From Hyphomicrobiales bacterium (GTDB lineage: Bacteria > Pseudomonadota > Alphaproteobacteria > JAPOUT01): a stretch of 64,000 nucleotides of DNA. The notes beneath the pieces were generated by a model. The model was not told the DNA's origin, did not search any database, and saw nothing but the letters and a program-made list of their open reading frames with translations. The position numbers and the translations under genes were made by a program. The DNA is taken from NCBI GenBank assembly GCA_026708505.1, contig JAPOUU010000033.1, positions 16,162-80,161 of the forward strand, written 5' to 3'. Of the stretch, positions 35,775 to 46,285 are shown in pieces (within the stretch, counting starts at the first letter, position 1; every line of letters starts with the position of its first letter).

Positions 35775-37639
35775 ATGAGACAACAACAGATGACATAGAT
35801 AAACAGGAATTGTTGCAGATTGCCGATGCAGTCGCGCAAGAGAAAGCCATCGAACGGGAGAAGGTCTTTGAGGCATTAGCCGAAGCGATACAGCGGGCGG
35901 CCCGTTCGCGCTACGGACAAGACCATGACATCCGCGCCGATATCGACCCGTCCTCGGGCGAAATAAAACTCTCGCGCCTGCGTGCGGTGGTCGAGGAAGT
36001 GGACGACGAGGCAACGCAGATATCGCTGACGGATGCGCAAGCGCGCAACCCCGCCGCGCAGTTGGGAGACTTGATAGCGGAGGATTTGCCGCCGATGGCG
36101 TTCGGGAGGATAGCCGCGCAAATGGCAAAGCCCGTGATAACGCAGAAGGTTCGGGACGCCGAACGCGAGCGCGAGTTCGAAGAATTCAAAGACCGCATCG
36201 GCGATGTCATTCAAGGCTCGGTGGTGCGTGCCGAGTTCGGCGATGTGGTGGTGGATTTGGAACGCGGAGAGGGCATCCTGCAGAGGGGCGAGTCGCTGCC
36301 TTCGGAGAATTTTCATCCGGGCGACAGAGTCCGCGCCCTGATATACGATGTGCGGCGCGAACAACGCGGCCGGCAGATTTTTCTCACGCGGACCCGTCCG
36401 CAGTTCATGTCGCATTTGTTTTCCCAGGAGGTCCCCGAAATCTACGACGGCATCGTGGAACTGCGCGCCGTTGCACGGGACCCGGGATCGCGTGCCAAGA
36501 TTGCAGTGATATCCAATGACAGTTCCATTGATCCGGTCGGCGCCTGCGTGGGCATGCGGGGCAATCGAGTCCAGGCCGTCGTCAACGAACTTCAGGGAGA
36601 AAAAATAGACATCGTTCCATGGTCGCCGGATCCGGCGACCTTCATCGTTAACGCCCTGGTGCCGGCGGAGGTCTCGAAAGTCGTTTTGGACGAAGACCAT
36701 CGCAAGATTGAAGTTGTTGTTCCCGAAGAGCAGCTCTCGCTCGCGATTGGGCGCAGAGGACAAAATGTTCGCCTGGCTTCGCAGTTGACGGGTTGGTCCA
36801 TCGATATTCTCACCGAGGATGAAGAGTCCGAGCGCAGGCAGCAGGAACTCCAGCAACGCAGTGCTTTGTTCATGGACGCTCTGGATGTTGACGAGACCAT
36901 GGCGCAGCTTTTGGCGCTTGAGGGTTTCGCAAGCGTGGAGGATTTGGCGTTTTCGGAGACCTCGGAGGTTGCCCAGATCAAGGGATTCGAGCAGGGCATG
37001 GCGGAGGAGTTGCAGGGCCGCGCCCATGCCGAGATAACGCGGCGCAACGAGGAATATGAAGCGCAGCGCAAGGCGGCGGGTGTTGCGGACGCGCTTGTCG
37101 AGATTCCCTCGGTGACGCCGCGCATCCTGGCGGCGTTCGGAGCCGGTGAAGTTTTGAGCGTCGAGGATTTGGCGGGCTGTGCCACGGATGATTTGATCGG
37201 CTGGTACGAAAACGAAAACGGTGAACGTGTTCGTCGCGCCGGCATTCTCGATGGCATCGAGTGCAATCGCGAGCAAGCCGAGATGATGATTATGAACGCG
37301 CGCATCGCGGCGGGATGGATAGAGGCGTTGCCGGAGGCTTCCGAGGGGGACGGCGAGGAGGGGGAATCCGGGGAATCCGATGTCGTCGTTGAGGACGCGC
37401 TGCGGGAAATTTCCGGCATGAGCGATTCGATGCTCTCGGCCCTGGGCCGCGGCGGCATCTCGAGCGTTGAGGATTTGGCGGGCTGTGCCACGGATGATTT
37501 GATGGGGTGGGATGAAAAGAACGTCCGTCAAGAAGGCATCTTCGAAGGAATAGACATAACCGTCGAAGCGGCCGAAGCATTAATCATGGAGGCGCGCAAA
37601 GCCGCCGGCTGGCTGGGAGAGGACGGCTCCCGGAGTTAG
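35771..37639 (+). CDS. nusA: transcription termination/antitermination protein NusA
   Basis: RNA-polymerase-binding factor controlling pausing, termination and antitermination. 622 residues. N-terminal domain, S1 domain (about 135-200, VVRAEFGDVVVDLERGEGIL), KH1 and KH2 (GACVGMRGNRVQAVVNELQGE, LAIGRRGQNVRLASQLTGW). After KH2 are three helix-hairpin-helix-like units: GFASVEDLAF, then two with the near-identical SVEDLAGCATDDL.GW separated by an acidic linker. The two-unit form is common; the third and the exact duplication are unusual. Starts in the rimP stop codon. Confidence 0.95.
   Translation: MNETTTDDIDKQELLQIADAVAQEKAIEREKVFEALAEAIQRAARSRYGQDHDIRADIDPSSGEIKLSRLRAVVEEVDDEATQISLTDAQARNPAAQLGDLIAEDLPPMAFGRIAAQMAKPVITQKVRDAEREREFEEFKDRIGDVIQGSVVRAEFGDVVVDLERGEGILQRGESLPSENFHPGDRVRALIYDVRREQRGRQIFLTRTRPQFMSHLFSQEVPEIYDGIVELRAVARDPGSRAKIAVISNDSSIDPVGACVGMRGNRVQAVVNELQGEKIDIVPWSPDPATFIVNALVPAEVSKVVLDEDHRKIEVVVPEEQLSLAIGRRGQNVRLASQLTGWSIDILTEDEESERRQQELQQRSALFMDALDVDETMAQLLALEGFASVEDLAFSETSEVAQIKGFEQGMAEELQGRAHAEITRRNEEYEAQRKAAGVADALVEIPSVTPRILAAFGAGEVLSVEDLAGCATDDLIGWYENENGERVRRAGILDGIECNREQAEMMIMNARIAAGWIEALPEASEGDGEEGESGESDVVVEDALREISGMSDSMLSALGRGGISSVEDLAGCATDDLMGWDEKNVRQEGIFEGIDITVEAAEALIMEARKAAGWLGEDGSRS
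37163..37197 (+). repeat. 35-bp direct repeat in nusA, copy 1
   Basis: Identical to 37469-37503 at all 35 positions, 306 bp apart and in the same reading frame. Encodes the EDLAGCATDDL segment of the second C-terminal HhH-like unit. Confidence 0.85.
37469..37503 (+). repeat. 35-bp direct repeat in nusA, copy 2
   Basis: Second copy of the 37163-37197 sequence. Identity at the DNA level, including third codon positions, points to a recent duplication or gene conversion of the C-terminal HhH-like unit. Confidence 0.85.
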
Positions 37640-37655
37640 GCGTCGCAGGTAGACG

Positions 37656-40259
37656 ATGAGCAGCAAGAGCAACGACAAGGATGGCTCGAGACGGCAACGT
37701 GTCGAGACCGGACATGTGCGCCAGAGTTTTTCGCACGGGCGCACAAAGCAGGTTGTTGTCGAGCGCAAGCGTCCGCGCACGGGGGCGGGGGCATCCGAAG
37801 AGAAGCCGGCGACGCGAACGCGCAAAACGGAAGTAGCCTCCGAGGCGCCCAAGAGCAAGGCAAAAACCGCCGCCAAGACCGCCACCAAGACGGCGGCCAA
37901 GACCGCCGCCAAGAAAACAACGACAAAAGCATCCAAGGATTCGGGGGCGACATCGGCGCGGGCTTCCGCGGGCGGATTGATTTTACGCACGTTGACGGAA
38001 GAGGAGAAGGAGGCGCGCAACAAGGCATTGTCCCAGGCGCGCGAACGTGAAGACCAAGAGCGCCGGGAGGCGCGCGAGCGTGCGCAGCAGGAGGAGGAAG
38101 CGGAGCGTCTCCGCCAGAAGGAAGCCGAAGAAAACCGCGCCAAGGTGGAAGAGGACCGTGTGCGCCGCGATACGGAGAACGCGGAGCGCCGCCTTGCCGA
38201 AACGGAGGCGCAGCGTCGCTTGGAGGTTACCGAGCCCGAGGGGATGCCCCTCCAGGACGGCGAGCGTCACGGCGAGGGGCGTCCGGGCAGGCGCGGTCGC
38301 GGCGGAGATTCGCCAAATCGACAGCAGCCTCGCCGTCGCATGGGAGAGCCTCGCGGACGGTCGAGCGGCAAGCTCACGCTCTCGAATGCGCTCGCGGAGG
38401 ACGAGAGGCAGCGTTCGCTTGCGGCGATACGCAGACAGCAGGAGCGCGGACGCGCGCGCAGCGCCCAGCCGGCCCAGCCTGCGAAGAAGATTTCCCGCGA
38501 GGTCGTCATACCTGAGCGGATAACGATTCAGGAATTGGCGAACCGCATGGCGGAACGTGCCGTTGATGTCATCAAGATTTTGATGCAGCAGGGGACGATG
38601 GTGAAGATTACCGATGTCATTGACAGTGACACGGCGCAATTGATTGCGGAGGAGTTCGGTCACACGGTCAAGCGTGTTGCGGAGTCGGATGTTGAAGACA
38701 TCATCGGCTCGTTGCGTGAGACGGATGCCAAGCAGGAGTCCCGCGCGCCCGTTGTCACGGTGATGGGGCATGTGGACCACGGCAAAACCTCGCTGTTGGA
38801 TTTATTGCGCAAGAGCGACGTCGCCGGCAAGGAGAGCGGAGGCATCACGCAGCACATCGGGGCCTATCGCGTGTCCGTGCAGGGCGGCGGGGTGATAACC
38901 TTTCTCGATACGCCCGGACACGCCGCCTTTGCGGCGATGCGTGCGCGAGGCGCAAAACTTACGGATATCGTCGTGCTGGTTGTTGCCGCCGATGACGGCG
39001 TGATGCCGCAAACGGAAGAAGCGATACGGCATGCCCGCGAAGCGAAGGTTCCGATGATTGTTGCAATTAACAAGATCGACAAGCCCGGCGCGAACGCCGA
39101 CAAGGTTCGTCAGGATTTGCTGCGTCATGAAGTGATCACGGAAGATATGGGCGGCGATGTTTTGAGCGTCGCTCTGTCGGCGAAGACGGGCGAGGGCATG
39201 GACAAGCTCCTTGAGGCGATAAATCTGCAGGCGGAGTTGATGGAGTTGCGTGCGGCGGTGGATTGTCCGGCCGCGGGTGTCGTGCTGGAAGCCCGGATGG
39301 AACATGGGCGCGGCCACATGGCAACGCTTTTGATACAACAGGGACGACTTCGTGTCAGTGACATCTTTGTTGCGGGTGCGCAATGGGGACGGGTTCGCGC
39401 GCTGCTCGATGACAGGGGCAAACAAGTGAAAGAAGCGGGACCCTCGATGCCCGTGGAAGTTATGGGTTTGAACGGCACGCCGGACGCGGGTGATGTTTTC
39501 ACGGTGCTGCCGGACGAGGTGAAGGCGCGCGAGATTGTCGAATATCGCCAGCGCAAGCAGAACGAGTCGCGTGTGGGGGGCGTTGTGCGCAGCGGGAATG
39601 TGATGGAAGAGCTGATGGAGCGCGCCAGCAAGGCGGAGATAGAGGAACTTACCATTTTGGTAAAGGCGGATGTTCAGGGCTCGGCGGAGGCGGTTTCGCA
39701 GATGCTTGGAAGTTTGGAAGCCGCCGATGAAGTGAAAGTCCGGGTGGTTTATTCCGGCGTCGGCGACGTGAGCGAGTCGGATGTTGCATTGGCGGCGACT
39801 TCGAAGGCGATGATTGTGGGCTTCAATGTCCGCGTGGGCGCGCCGGCAAGGGTGTCGGCGGGACGCATGGGCGTGGAGGTTCGACGCTATTCGGTGATTT
39901 ACGATTTGGTTGATGACGTCCGCGCGGCGCTGAAAGGGATGCTTTCGCCGCACATCGAAGAGACTCGTCTGGGTGAAGGCAAAGTGCTCGAGATTTTCGA
40001 TATTTCCAAAATGGGCAAGATTGCAGGCTGTCGCATCGAGGACGGACAAGTCCGCCGCAACGCGAAAGTTCGCGTGCTGCGCAATGGTGAAGTGTTGTTC
40101 GAGGGATCGCTCTCAAGCCTGCGCCGCTTTAAAGACGAAGTGCGCGAGGTTGTCGCCGGGCAGGAATGCGGCATGGCGTTCGAGGGCTTTCAGGAATTCG
40201 CGCAAGGCGACGTCATCGAATGTTTCGATGTCAAGGAGGTTGAGCGCGAACTGGCTTAA
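37656..40259 (+). CDS. infB: translation initiation factor IF-2
   Basis: GTPase that brings fMet-tRNA to the 30S subunit. 867 residues. N-terminal third is low complexity: Lys/Ala/Thr repeats ([14 protein letters not shown], histone-H1-like, about 68-92), a charged helix of Glu/Arg (about 113-190) and an Arg/Gly-rich stretch. IF2 N2 motif [19 protein letters not shown] near 289-307. G domain: G1 GHVDHGKT (371-378), DTPGH, NKID. C-terminal domains complete. The ylxR gene normally between nusA and infB is missing; only 16 nt separate them. Confidence 0.96.
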   Translation: MSSKSNDKDGSRRQRVETGHVRQSFSHGRTKQVVVERKRPRTGAGASEEKPATRTRKTEVASEAPKSKAKTAAKTATKTAAKTAAKKTTTKASKDSGATSARASAGGLILRTLTEEEKEARNKALSQAREREDQERREARERAQQEEEAERLRQKEAEENRAKVEEDRVRRDTENAERRLAETEAQRRLEVTEPEGMPLQDGERHGEGRPGRRGRGGDSPNRQQPRRRMGEPRGRSSGKLTLSNALAEDERQRSLAAIRRQQERGRARSAQPAQPAKKISREVVIPERITIQELANRMAERAVDVIKILMQQGTMVKITDVIDSDTAQLIAEEFGHTVKRVAESDVEDIIGSLRETDAKQESRAPVVTVMGHVDHGKTSLLDLLRKSDVAGKESGGITQHIGAYRVSVQGGGVITFLDTPGHAAFAAMRARGAKLTDIVVLVVAADDGVMPQTEEAIRHAREAKVPMIVAINKIDKPGANADKVRQDLLRHEVITEDMGGDVLSVALSAKTGEGMDKLLEAINLQAELMELRAAVDCPAAGVVLEARMEHGRGHMATLLIQQGRLRVSDIFVAGAQWGRVRALLDDRGKQVKEAGPSMPVEVMGLNGTPDAGDVFTVLPDEVKAREIVEYRQRKQNESRVGGVVRSGNVMEELMERASKAEIEELTILVKADVQGSAEAVSQMLGSLEAADEVKVRVVYSGVGDVSESDVALAATSKAMIVGFNVRVGAPARVSAGRMGVEVRRYSVIYDLVDDVRAALKGMLSPHIEETRLGEGKVLEIFDISKMGKIAGCRIEDGQVRRNAKVRVLRNGEVLFEGSLSSLRRFKDEVREVVAGQECGMAFEGFQEFAQGDVIECFDVKEVERELA

Positions 40260-40287
40260 CCTTCAATGACTCCTTCCCCTTAAAACA

Positions 40288-41646
40288 ATGAGACGTTCCA
40301 ACGCAGCTTTTTCCCGTGCGAGCAATACAGGTGTTCGGCAATTGCGCGTGGGCGAAACCATGCGGCGCATTCTTGCGGAATTATTGTCGCGCGGCGACCT
40401 GCCGCATCCCGACCTGCGAAGGCTTCACATCTCCATAACCGAGGTTCATGTTTCTCCCGACCTGCGAAATGCCAGCGTGTTCCTCATGCCGCTTGAAGGA
40501 AAGGAAACCGATGCCGCCCTTGGGGCTCTCGAGAAAACGAAAGGATTGCTGCGCCGGCAGTTGTCCATGCAGATGGTTCTCAAACGCTATCCCGATTTAA
40601 GTTTCTCGATTGATCCGTCCTTTGACGCCGCCAGGGAAGTCGACCGCCTGCTTAATCTGCCCCAGGTGGCCCGGGACCTGCAATCAAAAGAGGAGGCCGC
40701 CCGGACGCCGCCTTCGGGATGGCTGATTTTGGACAAGCCCCGGGGGATTACGTCTGCGCGCGCGGTTGCGCGTGTCAAGGCGATGACCGGTGCGGGCAAG
40801 GCGGGCCACGCCGGAACACTCGATCCGAACGCCGAGGGCATTCTGCCCGTTGCGCTCGGTGAGGCAACGAAATTGGTTTCGCTGTTGTCGGACGCATCGA
40901 AAAGTTACCGCTTCGAGCTGGTCTGGGGCGAGGCGACCGCAACGGATGATTCCGAAGGCGAGGTCGTTGCGCAAAGTCCCGTCCGCCCGAAGCCCGAAGA
41001 CATCCGCGCCGCCCTCAACGACTTTCTCGGCGAGAAGGAGCAGATGCCTCCGCGTTATAGCGCGCTGCACGTGGGAGGGGTTCGGGCGTATGCGCTCGCG
41101 CGGGCGGGCAAGCCCGTTGACCTCGAGCCCCGCCGGGTGAGCCTTCATGCCGCCTCCTTTCTCGAGGCGGACAGCACCGCTGACACCGCCCGTTTCGAGA
41201 TAGACTGCTCCAAGGGCTTTTATGTCCGTGCGCTGGCGAGGGATTTGGGCGAGCGGCTGGGCACCTGCGCGCATGTCCGGTGGCTCCGGCGCACCCGGGT
41301 GGGGATGTTCGGGGAGGAAAGCGCGGTTCCGCTGGAAATTTCTCTGGAAAACGGGGGGAATTCGCGCAATAATGCCCGGGAGCGCCTCCAACCCTTGGAG
41401 AGCGTCTTGGCGGATACCACCGTGATTTCCGTGACGCCGGATGAGGAGGCTCGGCTGCGCCAAGGGCAGCCGATTCTTTTAACTTCCACAGACGAGCGTT
41501 GCGGTGTAGTATGCAATTCTCCCGGGGAGCCCTTGGTTGCGATGCGGGAGAATTTTGCCGTGGCGTTGTTGCGCCGCGGTGTTGTTGAGGGGAAAGAAGA
41601 ATTGTTGTCGCCTTCGCGTGTAATCGCGCGGGCGCATGCAGGCTGA
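40288..41646 (+). CDS. rbfA-truB: fusion of ribosome-binding factor A and tRNA pseudouridine-55 synthase
   Basis: 452 residues in one frame. Residues about 17-128 are RbfA, a 30S cold-shock maturation factor: [58 protein letters not shown]. From about 142 it is TruB, which makes pseudouridine 55 in t[20 protein letters not shown], catalytic Asp179 in [12 protein letters not shown], then [16 protein letters not shown] and a C-terminal PUA-like part. The two are joined by a short charged linker ([11 protein letters not shown]) with no stop or internal ribosome binding site. In most relatives they are separate adjacent genes. Confidence 0.93.
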   Translation: MRRSNAAFSRASNTGVRQLRVGETMRRILAELLSRGDLPHPDLRRLHISITEVHVSPDLRNASVFLMPLEGKETDAALGALEKTKGLLRRQLSMQMVLKRYPDLSFSIDPSFDAAREVDRLLNLPQVARDLQSKEEAARTPPSGWLILDKPRGITSARAVARVKAMTGAGKAGHAGTLDPNAEGILPVALGEATKLVSLLSDASKSYRFELVWGEATATDDSEGEVVAQSPVRPKPEDIRAALNDFLGEKEQMPPRYSALHVGGVRAYALARAGKPVDLEPRRVSLHAASFLEADSTADTARFEIDCSKGFYVRALARDLGERLGTCAHVRWLRRTRVGMFGEESAVPLEISLENGGNSRNNARERLQPLESVLADTTVISVTPDEEARLRQGQPILLTSTDERCGVVCNSPGEPLVAMRENFAVALLRRGVVEGKEELLSPSRVIARAHAG

Positions 41647-41672
41647 AGGAAGAAAGAACGATAGGACGGATT

Positions 41673-41942
41673 ATGTCGATAACAGCGGAACGCAAACGTG
41701 AAGTAATTCGGGAGTATTCCCGCGGCGAGGGAGATAAAGGTTCGTGTGAAGTTCAAGTTGCGGTCTTGACGACGCGCATAGAAAACCTCATCGGCCACTT
41801 TCGTACAAACAAAAAAGACAATCACTCTCGCAGGGGACTGTTGCAAATGGTCTCGCGGCGTCGGAAGCTTTTGGATTACTTGAAGAAGAAGGATTCGCAA
41901 CGGTATCGAACTTTGATAGAGCGGCTTGGTTTGCGCAAGTAA
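41673..41942 (+). CDS. rpsO: 30S ribosomal protein S15
   Basis: Primary 16S rRNA-binding protein of the platform. 89 residues, exactly the family length: [69 protein letters not shown]. Lies 26 nt after rbfA-truB. The following 123-bp gap to pnp contains a weak GCGC/GCGC hairpin with a short T run but no clear terminator. Confidence 0.97.
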   Translation: MSITAERKREVIREYSRGEGDKGSCEVQVAVLTTRIENLIGHFRTNKKDNHSRRGLLQMVSRRRKLLDYLKKKDSQRYRTLIERLGLRK

Positions 41943-42065
41943 GAGCGTTTCGCTCGGCTCGAATCTCCCACAAGAATAAAACAACTGCCATGGTGACTGC
42001 GCTTGTTGCGCGGTTTTGTGGTGCAACAGGAATGAAAAAAACAATTAAAAGGAAAAGAGGACATT

Positions 42066-44204
42066 ATGCTGGAAGTTATGCGTGAAGAAATTGAATGGGG
42101 CGGACGGACGTTATCGGTCGAGACGGGCAAAATTGCGCGCCAGGCCGATGGAGCGGTGGTTGCGCGCTATGGTGAAACGGTCGTGCTGGCAACGGTCGTA
42201 GCAGACAAGGGTTCGAGCGAGGAGCGGGATTTCTTTCCTCTCACCGTGAACTATCAAGAAAAGACTTATGCCGCCGGAAAGATTCCCGGCGGTTTTTTCA
42301 AGCGTGAAGCACGCCCTTCGGAAAAGGAGATTTTGGTTTCTCGTTTGATTGACCGTCCCATTCGCCCGATGTTTGAGAAGTCCTTTAACAGCGACACGCA
42401 GATTATTGCAACGGTTTTGTCGCACGACATGGAGAATGATCCGGATATCGTGGCCATGGTTGCGGTTTCGGCGGCGCTGGAGATTTCGGGGCTGCCCTTC
42501 TTGGGACCGATTGCAGCGGCTCGCGTCGGCTATGACGGCGAGTCGTTTTTGTTGAATCCGACTCTGGACCAGATGCCGGACAGCAAGCTTGACCTTGTTG
42601 TTGCGGGCACGTCGGATGCGGTTTTGATGGTGGAGTCGGAAGCCGGCGAATTGAGCGCCGAAACGATGCTGGAAGCGGTGATGTTCGGGCAGGAAGGCTT
42701 CCGCCCGGTGGTGGAGATGATTCGCGCGCTGGGCAAGAAATGCGCGAAGGAGCAATTTCACACGCCGAAACCCGCCGACGAGGCGCTGGCGTCGAAGGTC
42801 TCCTCAATGGCCGAAGAGGGCCTGCGCCGTGCTTACGAGATTACCGTCAAGCAGGACAGGCAGCAGGCGTTGTCGCAGGCGCGCCAGGATGTGATTGCGC
42901 AATTGTGCGAGACGCCCGACGAGGCCGATGCCGCGAATGAAACGGCGGTGCGCGATTTGCTGAGCTCGCTGGAAAAACGCATTGTCCGCGGCGCAATACT
43001 TGATCAAGGTCACAGGATTGACGGACGCGACATGAAGACCGTGCGCCCGATTGTCGCGGAGGCGGGAGTATTGCCGCGTACGCACGGAAGCGCGCTGTTC
43101 ACGAGGGGAGAAACCCAGGCACTGGTGGTTACCACGCTCGGCACCGGCGAAGACGAGCAGTTTGTCGATGCGCTGGAAGGCACCTATAAGGAAAACTTTT
43201 TGCTGCACTACAATTTCCCTCCCTACAGCGTCGGCGAAACGGGACGCGTCGGTTTTACCGGACGGCGGGAAATCGGGCACGGCAAGCTGGCATGGCGTGC
43301 CCTGCGCGCGGTATTGCCGACGAAGGAGTCGTTCCCGTATACGCTTCGGCTGGTCTCCGAGATAACCGAGTCGAACGGTTCATCCTCGATGGCAACGGTG
43401 TGCGGCTCATCGCTGGCATTGATGGACGCGGGAGTTCCGATTGCGCGTCCGGTTGCCGGCATTGCGATGGGGCTGATTAAGGAAGGCGACAAGTTCGCGG
43501 TGCTCTCGGACATTCTCGGAGACGAGGATCATCTCGGCGACATGGATTTCAAGGTCGCCGGCACAGATCAGGGAATCACTTCCCTGCAGATGGACATCAA
43601 GATCACCGGTATCACCAAGGAGATTATGGAGCAGGCGCTGGGCCAGGCGCGCGAAGGCTGCTTGCACATTCTCGGCGAGATGACGAAGGCGCTGGACCAG
43701 GCGCGTCCGGAGATTGGCGAATATGCGCCGCGCATTGAGGTGATTAAGATTCCCCAAGAGAAGATTCGCGAAGTCATCGGCACCGGCGGAAAGGTTGTGC
43801 GCGAGATTGTCGAGACCACCGGCGCCAAGATTGACATCAGCGATGATGGAACGATCAAGGTCGCCTCGGGCAACGCGCAATCCATCAATGACGCGCTTGA
43901 CCGCATTCGCGCGATCACCTCGGATCCGGAAGTCGGTCTTATCTATGACGGCACGGTTGTGAAGTTAATGAACTTCGGAGCATTTGTGAATTTCAAAGGT
44001 TCGTTCGGAAATCGCGACGGGCTTGTTCATATTTCGCAGATTGTTCCGCGCCATGTCGAAAAGGTTGAGGACGTCCTCAAGCGAGGCGACAATGTTAAGG
44101 TGAAGTTGCTCGAGATTGACGATCGCGGCAAGATTCGCCTTTCCATGAAAGTCGTTAACCAGGAGACCGGCGAGGAAATCGCTCCGCAGCAAAAGTCCCG
44201 TTAA
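42066..44204 (+). CDS. pnp: polyribonucleotide nucleotidyltransferase (PNPase)
   Basis: 3'-to-5' phosphorolytic exoribonuclease of the degradosome. 712 residues, normal. Two RNase PH cores: the first opens [21 protein letters not shown] with [20 protein letters not shown], the second has [10 protein letters not shown] and [15 protein letters not shown] domain around 555-612 ([20 protein letters not shown]) and S1 domain to the end ([24 protein letters not shown]). AAGAGGA upstream of the ATG. Ends the rimP-to-pnp block. Confidence 0.97.
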   Translation: MLEVMREEIEWGGRTLSVETGKIARQADGAVVARYGETVVLATVVADKGSSEERDFFPLTVNYQEKTYAAGKIPGGFFKREARPSEKEILVSRLIDRPIRPMFEKSFNSDTQIIATVLSHDMENDPDIVAMVAVSAALEISGLPFLGPIAAARVGYDGESFLLNPTLDQMPDSKLDLVVAGTSDAVLMVESEAGELSAETMLEAVMFGQEGFRPVVEMIRALGKKCAKEQFHTPKPADEALASKVSSMAEEGLRRAYEITVKQDRQQALSQARQDVIAQLCETPDEADAANETAVRDLLSSLEKRIVRGAILDQGHRIDGRDMKTVRPIVAEAGVLPRTHGSALFTRGETQALVVTTLGTGEDEQFVDALEGTYKENFLLHYNFPPYSVGETGRVGFTGRREIGHGKLAWRALRAVLPTKESFPYTLRLVSEITESNGSSSMATVCGSSLALMDAGVPIARPVAGIAMGLIKEGDKFAVLSDILGDEDHLGDMDFKVAGTDQGITSLQMDIKITGITKEIMEQALGQAREGCLHILGEMTKALDQARPEIGEYAPRIEVIKIPQEKIREVIGTGGKVVREIVETTGAKIDISDDGTIKVASGNAQSINDALDRIRAITSDPEVGLIYDGTVVKLMNFGAFVNFKGSFGNRDGLVHISQIVPRHVEKVEDVLKRGDNVKVKLLEIDDRGKIRLSMKVVNQETGEEIAPQQKSR

Positions 44205-44292
44205 TCCCGTTCGGAACGGCGAAATAACGACAGTTCCCGGCAACGGGGAGTGAAGCCGGTTTTGGATCTTCCTGCCGGCCGTTCGCTTTGCA

Positions 44293-45606
44293 TCAGCCTA
44301 GAAGATTCTCTTCAAACGGATAACGGGTCAGGTTTTCATGGCCGTCTTCGGTGAGGACGACCTGGTCTTCCAGCTTAACGCCTTCCTTGCCGCCGACTTC
44401 GCCGGCATATACCTCGACGCACAGGCACATGCCGGGCTCCAGAACGCCGTCGTAGCCATGCCCTTCGAGATCTTCGGGATAACGGATGGAGGGGTATTCA
44501 TCACACAGCCCGACACCATGCATCATGACGCTGTATCGCTGGGCCCTGTACTCTTCGGGTAAAGCAAGCCCGGCTTGCGTCACTTCGCGGAAACTCATTC
44601 CCGGTTTCAGGATGCCCGCATTATACTGAATATGCTCGTAAGCCGCCTGATAGAGTTTCTTTTGTTCGTCCGTCGGTTTTGCATCGCCGATCATCCAGGT
44701 CCGCGATAAATCCGCACAGAACCCGTAAGGCCCGACCAGATCCGTATCAAAGGCCAGCAGTTCGCCGTTTTGAACGACGCGGGGGCCGCATTCCTGAAAC
44801 CACGGATTCGTGCGCGGTCCGGAAGAGAGGAGGCGGCATTCAATCCATTCTCCGCCGCGACGAATGTTTTCCGCATGCAAAACCGCCCAGATATCGTTTT
44901 CCGTTATGCCCGGCACCGTTGCATCCTGCATCATCTTCATGGAAATCTCGGTGGAGGCAATGGAAAAACGCATGGCATTCAACTCGTCCTCCCCTTTGAT
45001 GACCCGGGCCTTCTCCATGACGTCTTGACCGTCGAAAATCTCAAAACCCAGGCCGTCCAGCTCGCGCAAACCGGCAATTTCGATCTTATCGACCGCAAGG
45101 CGTTTGTTCTCGCCTGAATGCTCCCGGACCAGCGAGGCGAGGTCGTTGGCGAAATGACGGGCATGTTCGCGGGTGCGGTCGCCGGTTTCGAAATAGAAAA
45201 AAGACGCACCGCTTCGAACTTCCTTCACCAGGGGCAAATGGGCGGAAAGATGTTCGCAGTTGTGAAAATCCCACAAAACCATGTATCCGGACGCCGCTAC
45301 AAAACAGGCCCGCGCATGGTTGTGGGTGATCCACACCTGCATGTTGCTTGTGTCGCTGGCATAACGGATGTTCAGGGGGTCAAACAGCAAAACACCCGCC
45401 AAATCCCGTTTCTGAAGCTGCCCGACAATCCGTGCGAGGCGGTATTCCCTCATGCGGGAAAGATTCGGAGCGGTCAGGCCGAGTTCTTCCATCTCCCGAA
45501 ACGCCAGATCGGTCGGGCCGGTTTCAACGCGGTCGTTATTGTTCTCCGATCCGTCGGGCTTCCTTCGGCGGGAGGGGTCTATTTTTCTGTTTGATGAAGT
45601 AGTCAT
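44293..45606 (-). CDS. dddP: DMSP lyase DddP (M24 peptidase fold)
   Basis: Cleaves dimethylsulfoniopropionate to dimethyl sulfide and acrylate. 437 residues with the DddP-specific opening RKIDPSRR, NNNDRVETGPTDLAF, then LNIRYASDTSNMQVWITHN. Metal ligands expected for DddP are all present: Asp287, Asp289, Asp299, His363, Glu398, Glu413, plus Tyr358 and Asp369 at the positions I recall as catalytic. All eight keep a constant offset from the Ruegeria numbering I remember. RGGEWIECRLLSSGPRTNPWF is also typical. A plain Xaa-Pro peptidase is the main alternative and is less likely. Follows apt by 91 nt on the same strand. Confidence 0.87.
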   Translation of the reverse strand: MTTSSNRKIDPSRRRKPDGSENNNDRVETGPTDLAFREMEELGLTAPNLSRMREYRLARIVGQLQKRDLAGVLLFDPLNIRYASDTSNMQVWITHNHARACFVAASGYMVLWDFHNCEHLSAHLPLVKEVRSGASFFYFETGDRTREHARHFANDLASLVREHSGENKRLAVDKIEIAGLRELDGLGFEIFDGQDVMEKARVIKGEDELNAMRFSIASTEISMKMMQDATVPGITENDIWAVLHAENIRRGGEWIECRLLSSGPRTNPWFQECGPRVVQNGELLAFDTDLVGPYGFCADLSRTWMIGDAKPTDEQKKLYQAAYEHIQYNAGILKPGMSFREVTQAGLALPEEYRAQRYSVMMHGVGLCDEYPSIRYPEDLEGHGYDGVLEPGMCLCVEVYAGEVGGKEGVKLEDQVVLTEDGHENLTRYPFEENLLG

Positions 45607-45697
45607 CGGGGCACAAGCGTCTCATCCTTACTCGGGCCGCCATTGTTGCACCATTTCGTTCGGGTTTGCAACGAGTCCGTATTTCGCGCTTTCTTCT

Positions 45698-46285
45698 TTA
45701 TTCCTCGGCGTCAATTCGATACAGCGCATCAAAGGAAATGTCGTTGTCCGGGCCGGCCTGCACCAGACGCTCCCGTCCGCCCAAATGGGCCAGTTCGATA
45801 ACAAAGCGCGCGCCCGCGATTTTTCCCCGAGAACGCGTAATGAGCTTAAAGGCGGCTTCCATGGTTCCCCCGGTTGCAAGCAGGTCGTCCACCACCAGGA
45901 CCTTCGTGCCCTCGTGGATGCTATCGACATGAACTTCGAGTGATTCGGTTCCGTATTCGAGATCATAGTCTTGGCGAAAGGAGCGCCACGGAAGTTTCCC
46001 CGCTTTTCGCAACGGCACGAATCCCACGCCTAATTTGTGCGCCATCGCGCCGCCGAGAATAAAACCGCGCGCTTCAATGGCGGCGATGACATCGAAGGAT
46101 GTTCCCCGGACGGAGCGCACCAAGCCCTCAATCACCTGGTAGAACGCTCCGGGATTTTGAAGCAGTGTTGTGATGTCCTGGAATAGAATTCCCTTGCGCG
46201 GAAAATCCGGTATTACGCGGACATGGCGCTTTATCAGCGCTTCAAGGGATTCGTCTTCTGTTTGCTTGGTGTGAACGAGTTTCAT
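45698..46285 (-). CDS. apt: adenine phosphoribosyltransferase
   Basis: Salvages adenine with PRPP to AMP. 195 residues. IPDFPRKGILFQDITTLL, AIEARGFILGGAMAHKLGVG, and PRPP loop VLVVDDLLATGGTMEAAFKL. Its start overlaps the mtnP stop by 4 nt: MtnP releases adenine from methylthioadenosine and Apt recycles it, so the pair forms a functional unit. The C-terminus is slightly longer than in E. coli. Confidence 0.94.
   Translation of the reverse strand: MKLVHTKQTEDESLEALIKRHVRVIPDFPRKGILFQDITTLLQNPGAFYQVIEGLVRSVRGTSFDVIAAIEARGFILGGAMAHKLGVGFVPLRKAGKLPWRSFRQDYDLEYGTESLEVHVDSIHEGTKVLVVDDLLATGGTMEAAFKLITRSRGKIAGARFVIELAHLGGRERLVQAGPDNDISFDALYRIDAEE

Noticed and set aside
35876..37531. 551-codon minus-strand open frame opposite nusA
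   Set aside because: NusA has complete domains on the plus strand; the antisense text has no family features.
41943..42065. Possible terminator between rpsO and pnp
   Set aside because: Only a 4-bp GCGC stem and a broken T run; pnp is likely transcribed with rpsO as well as from its own signals.
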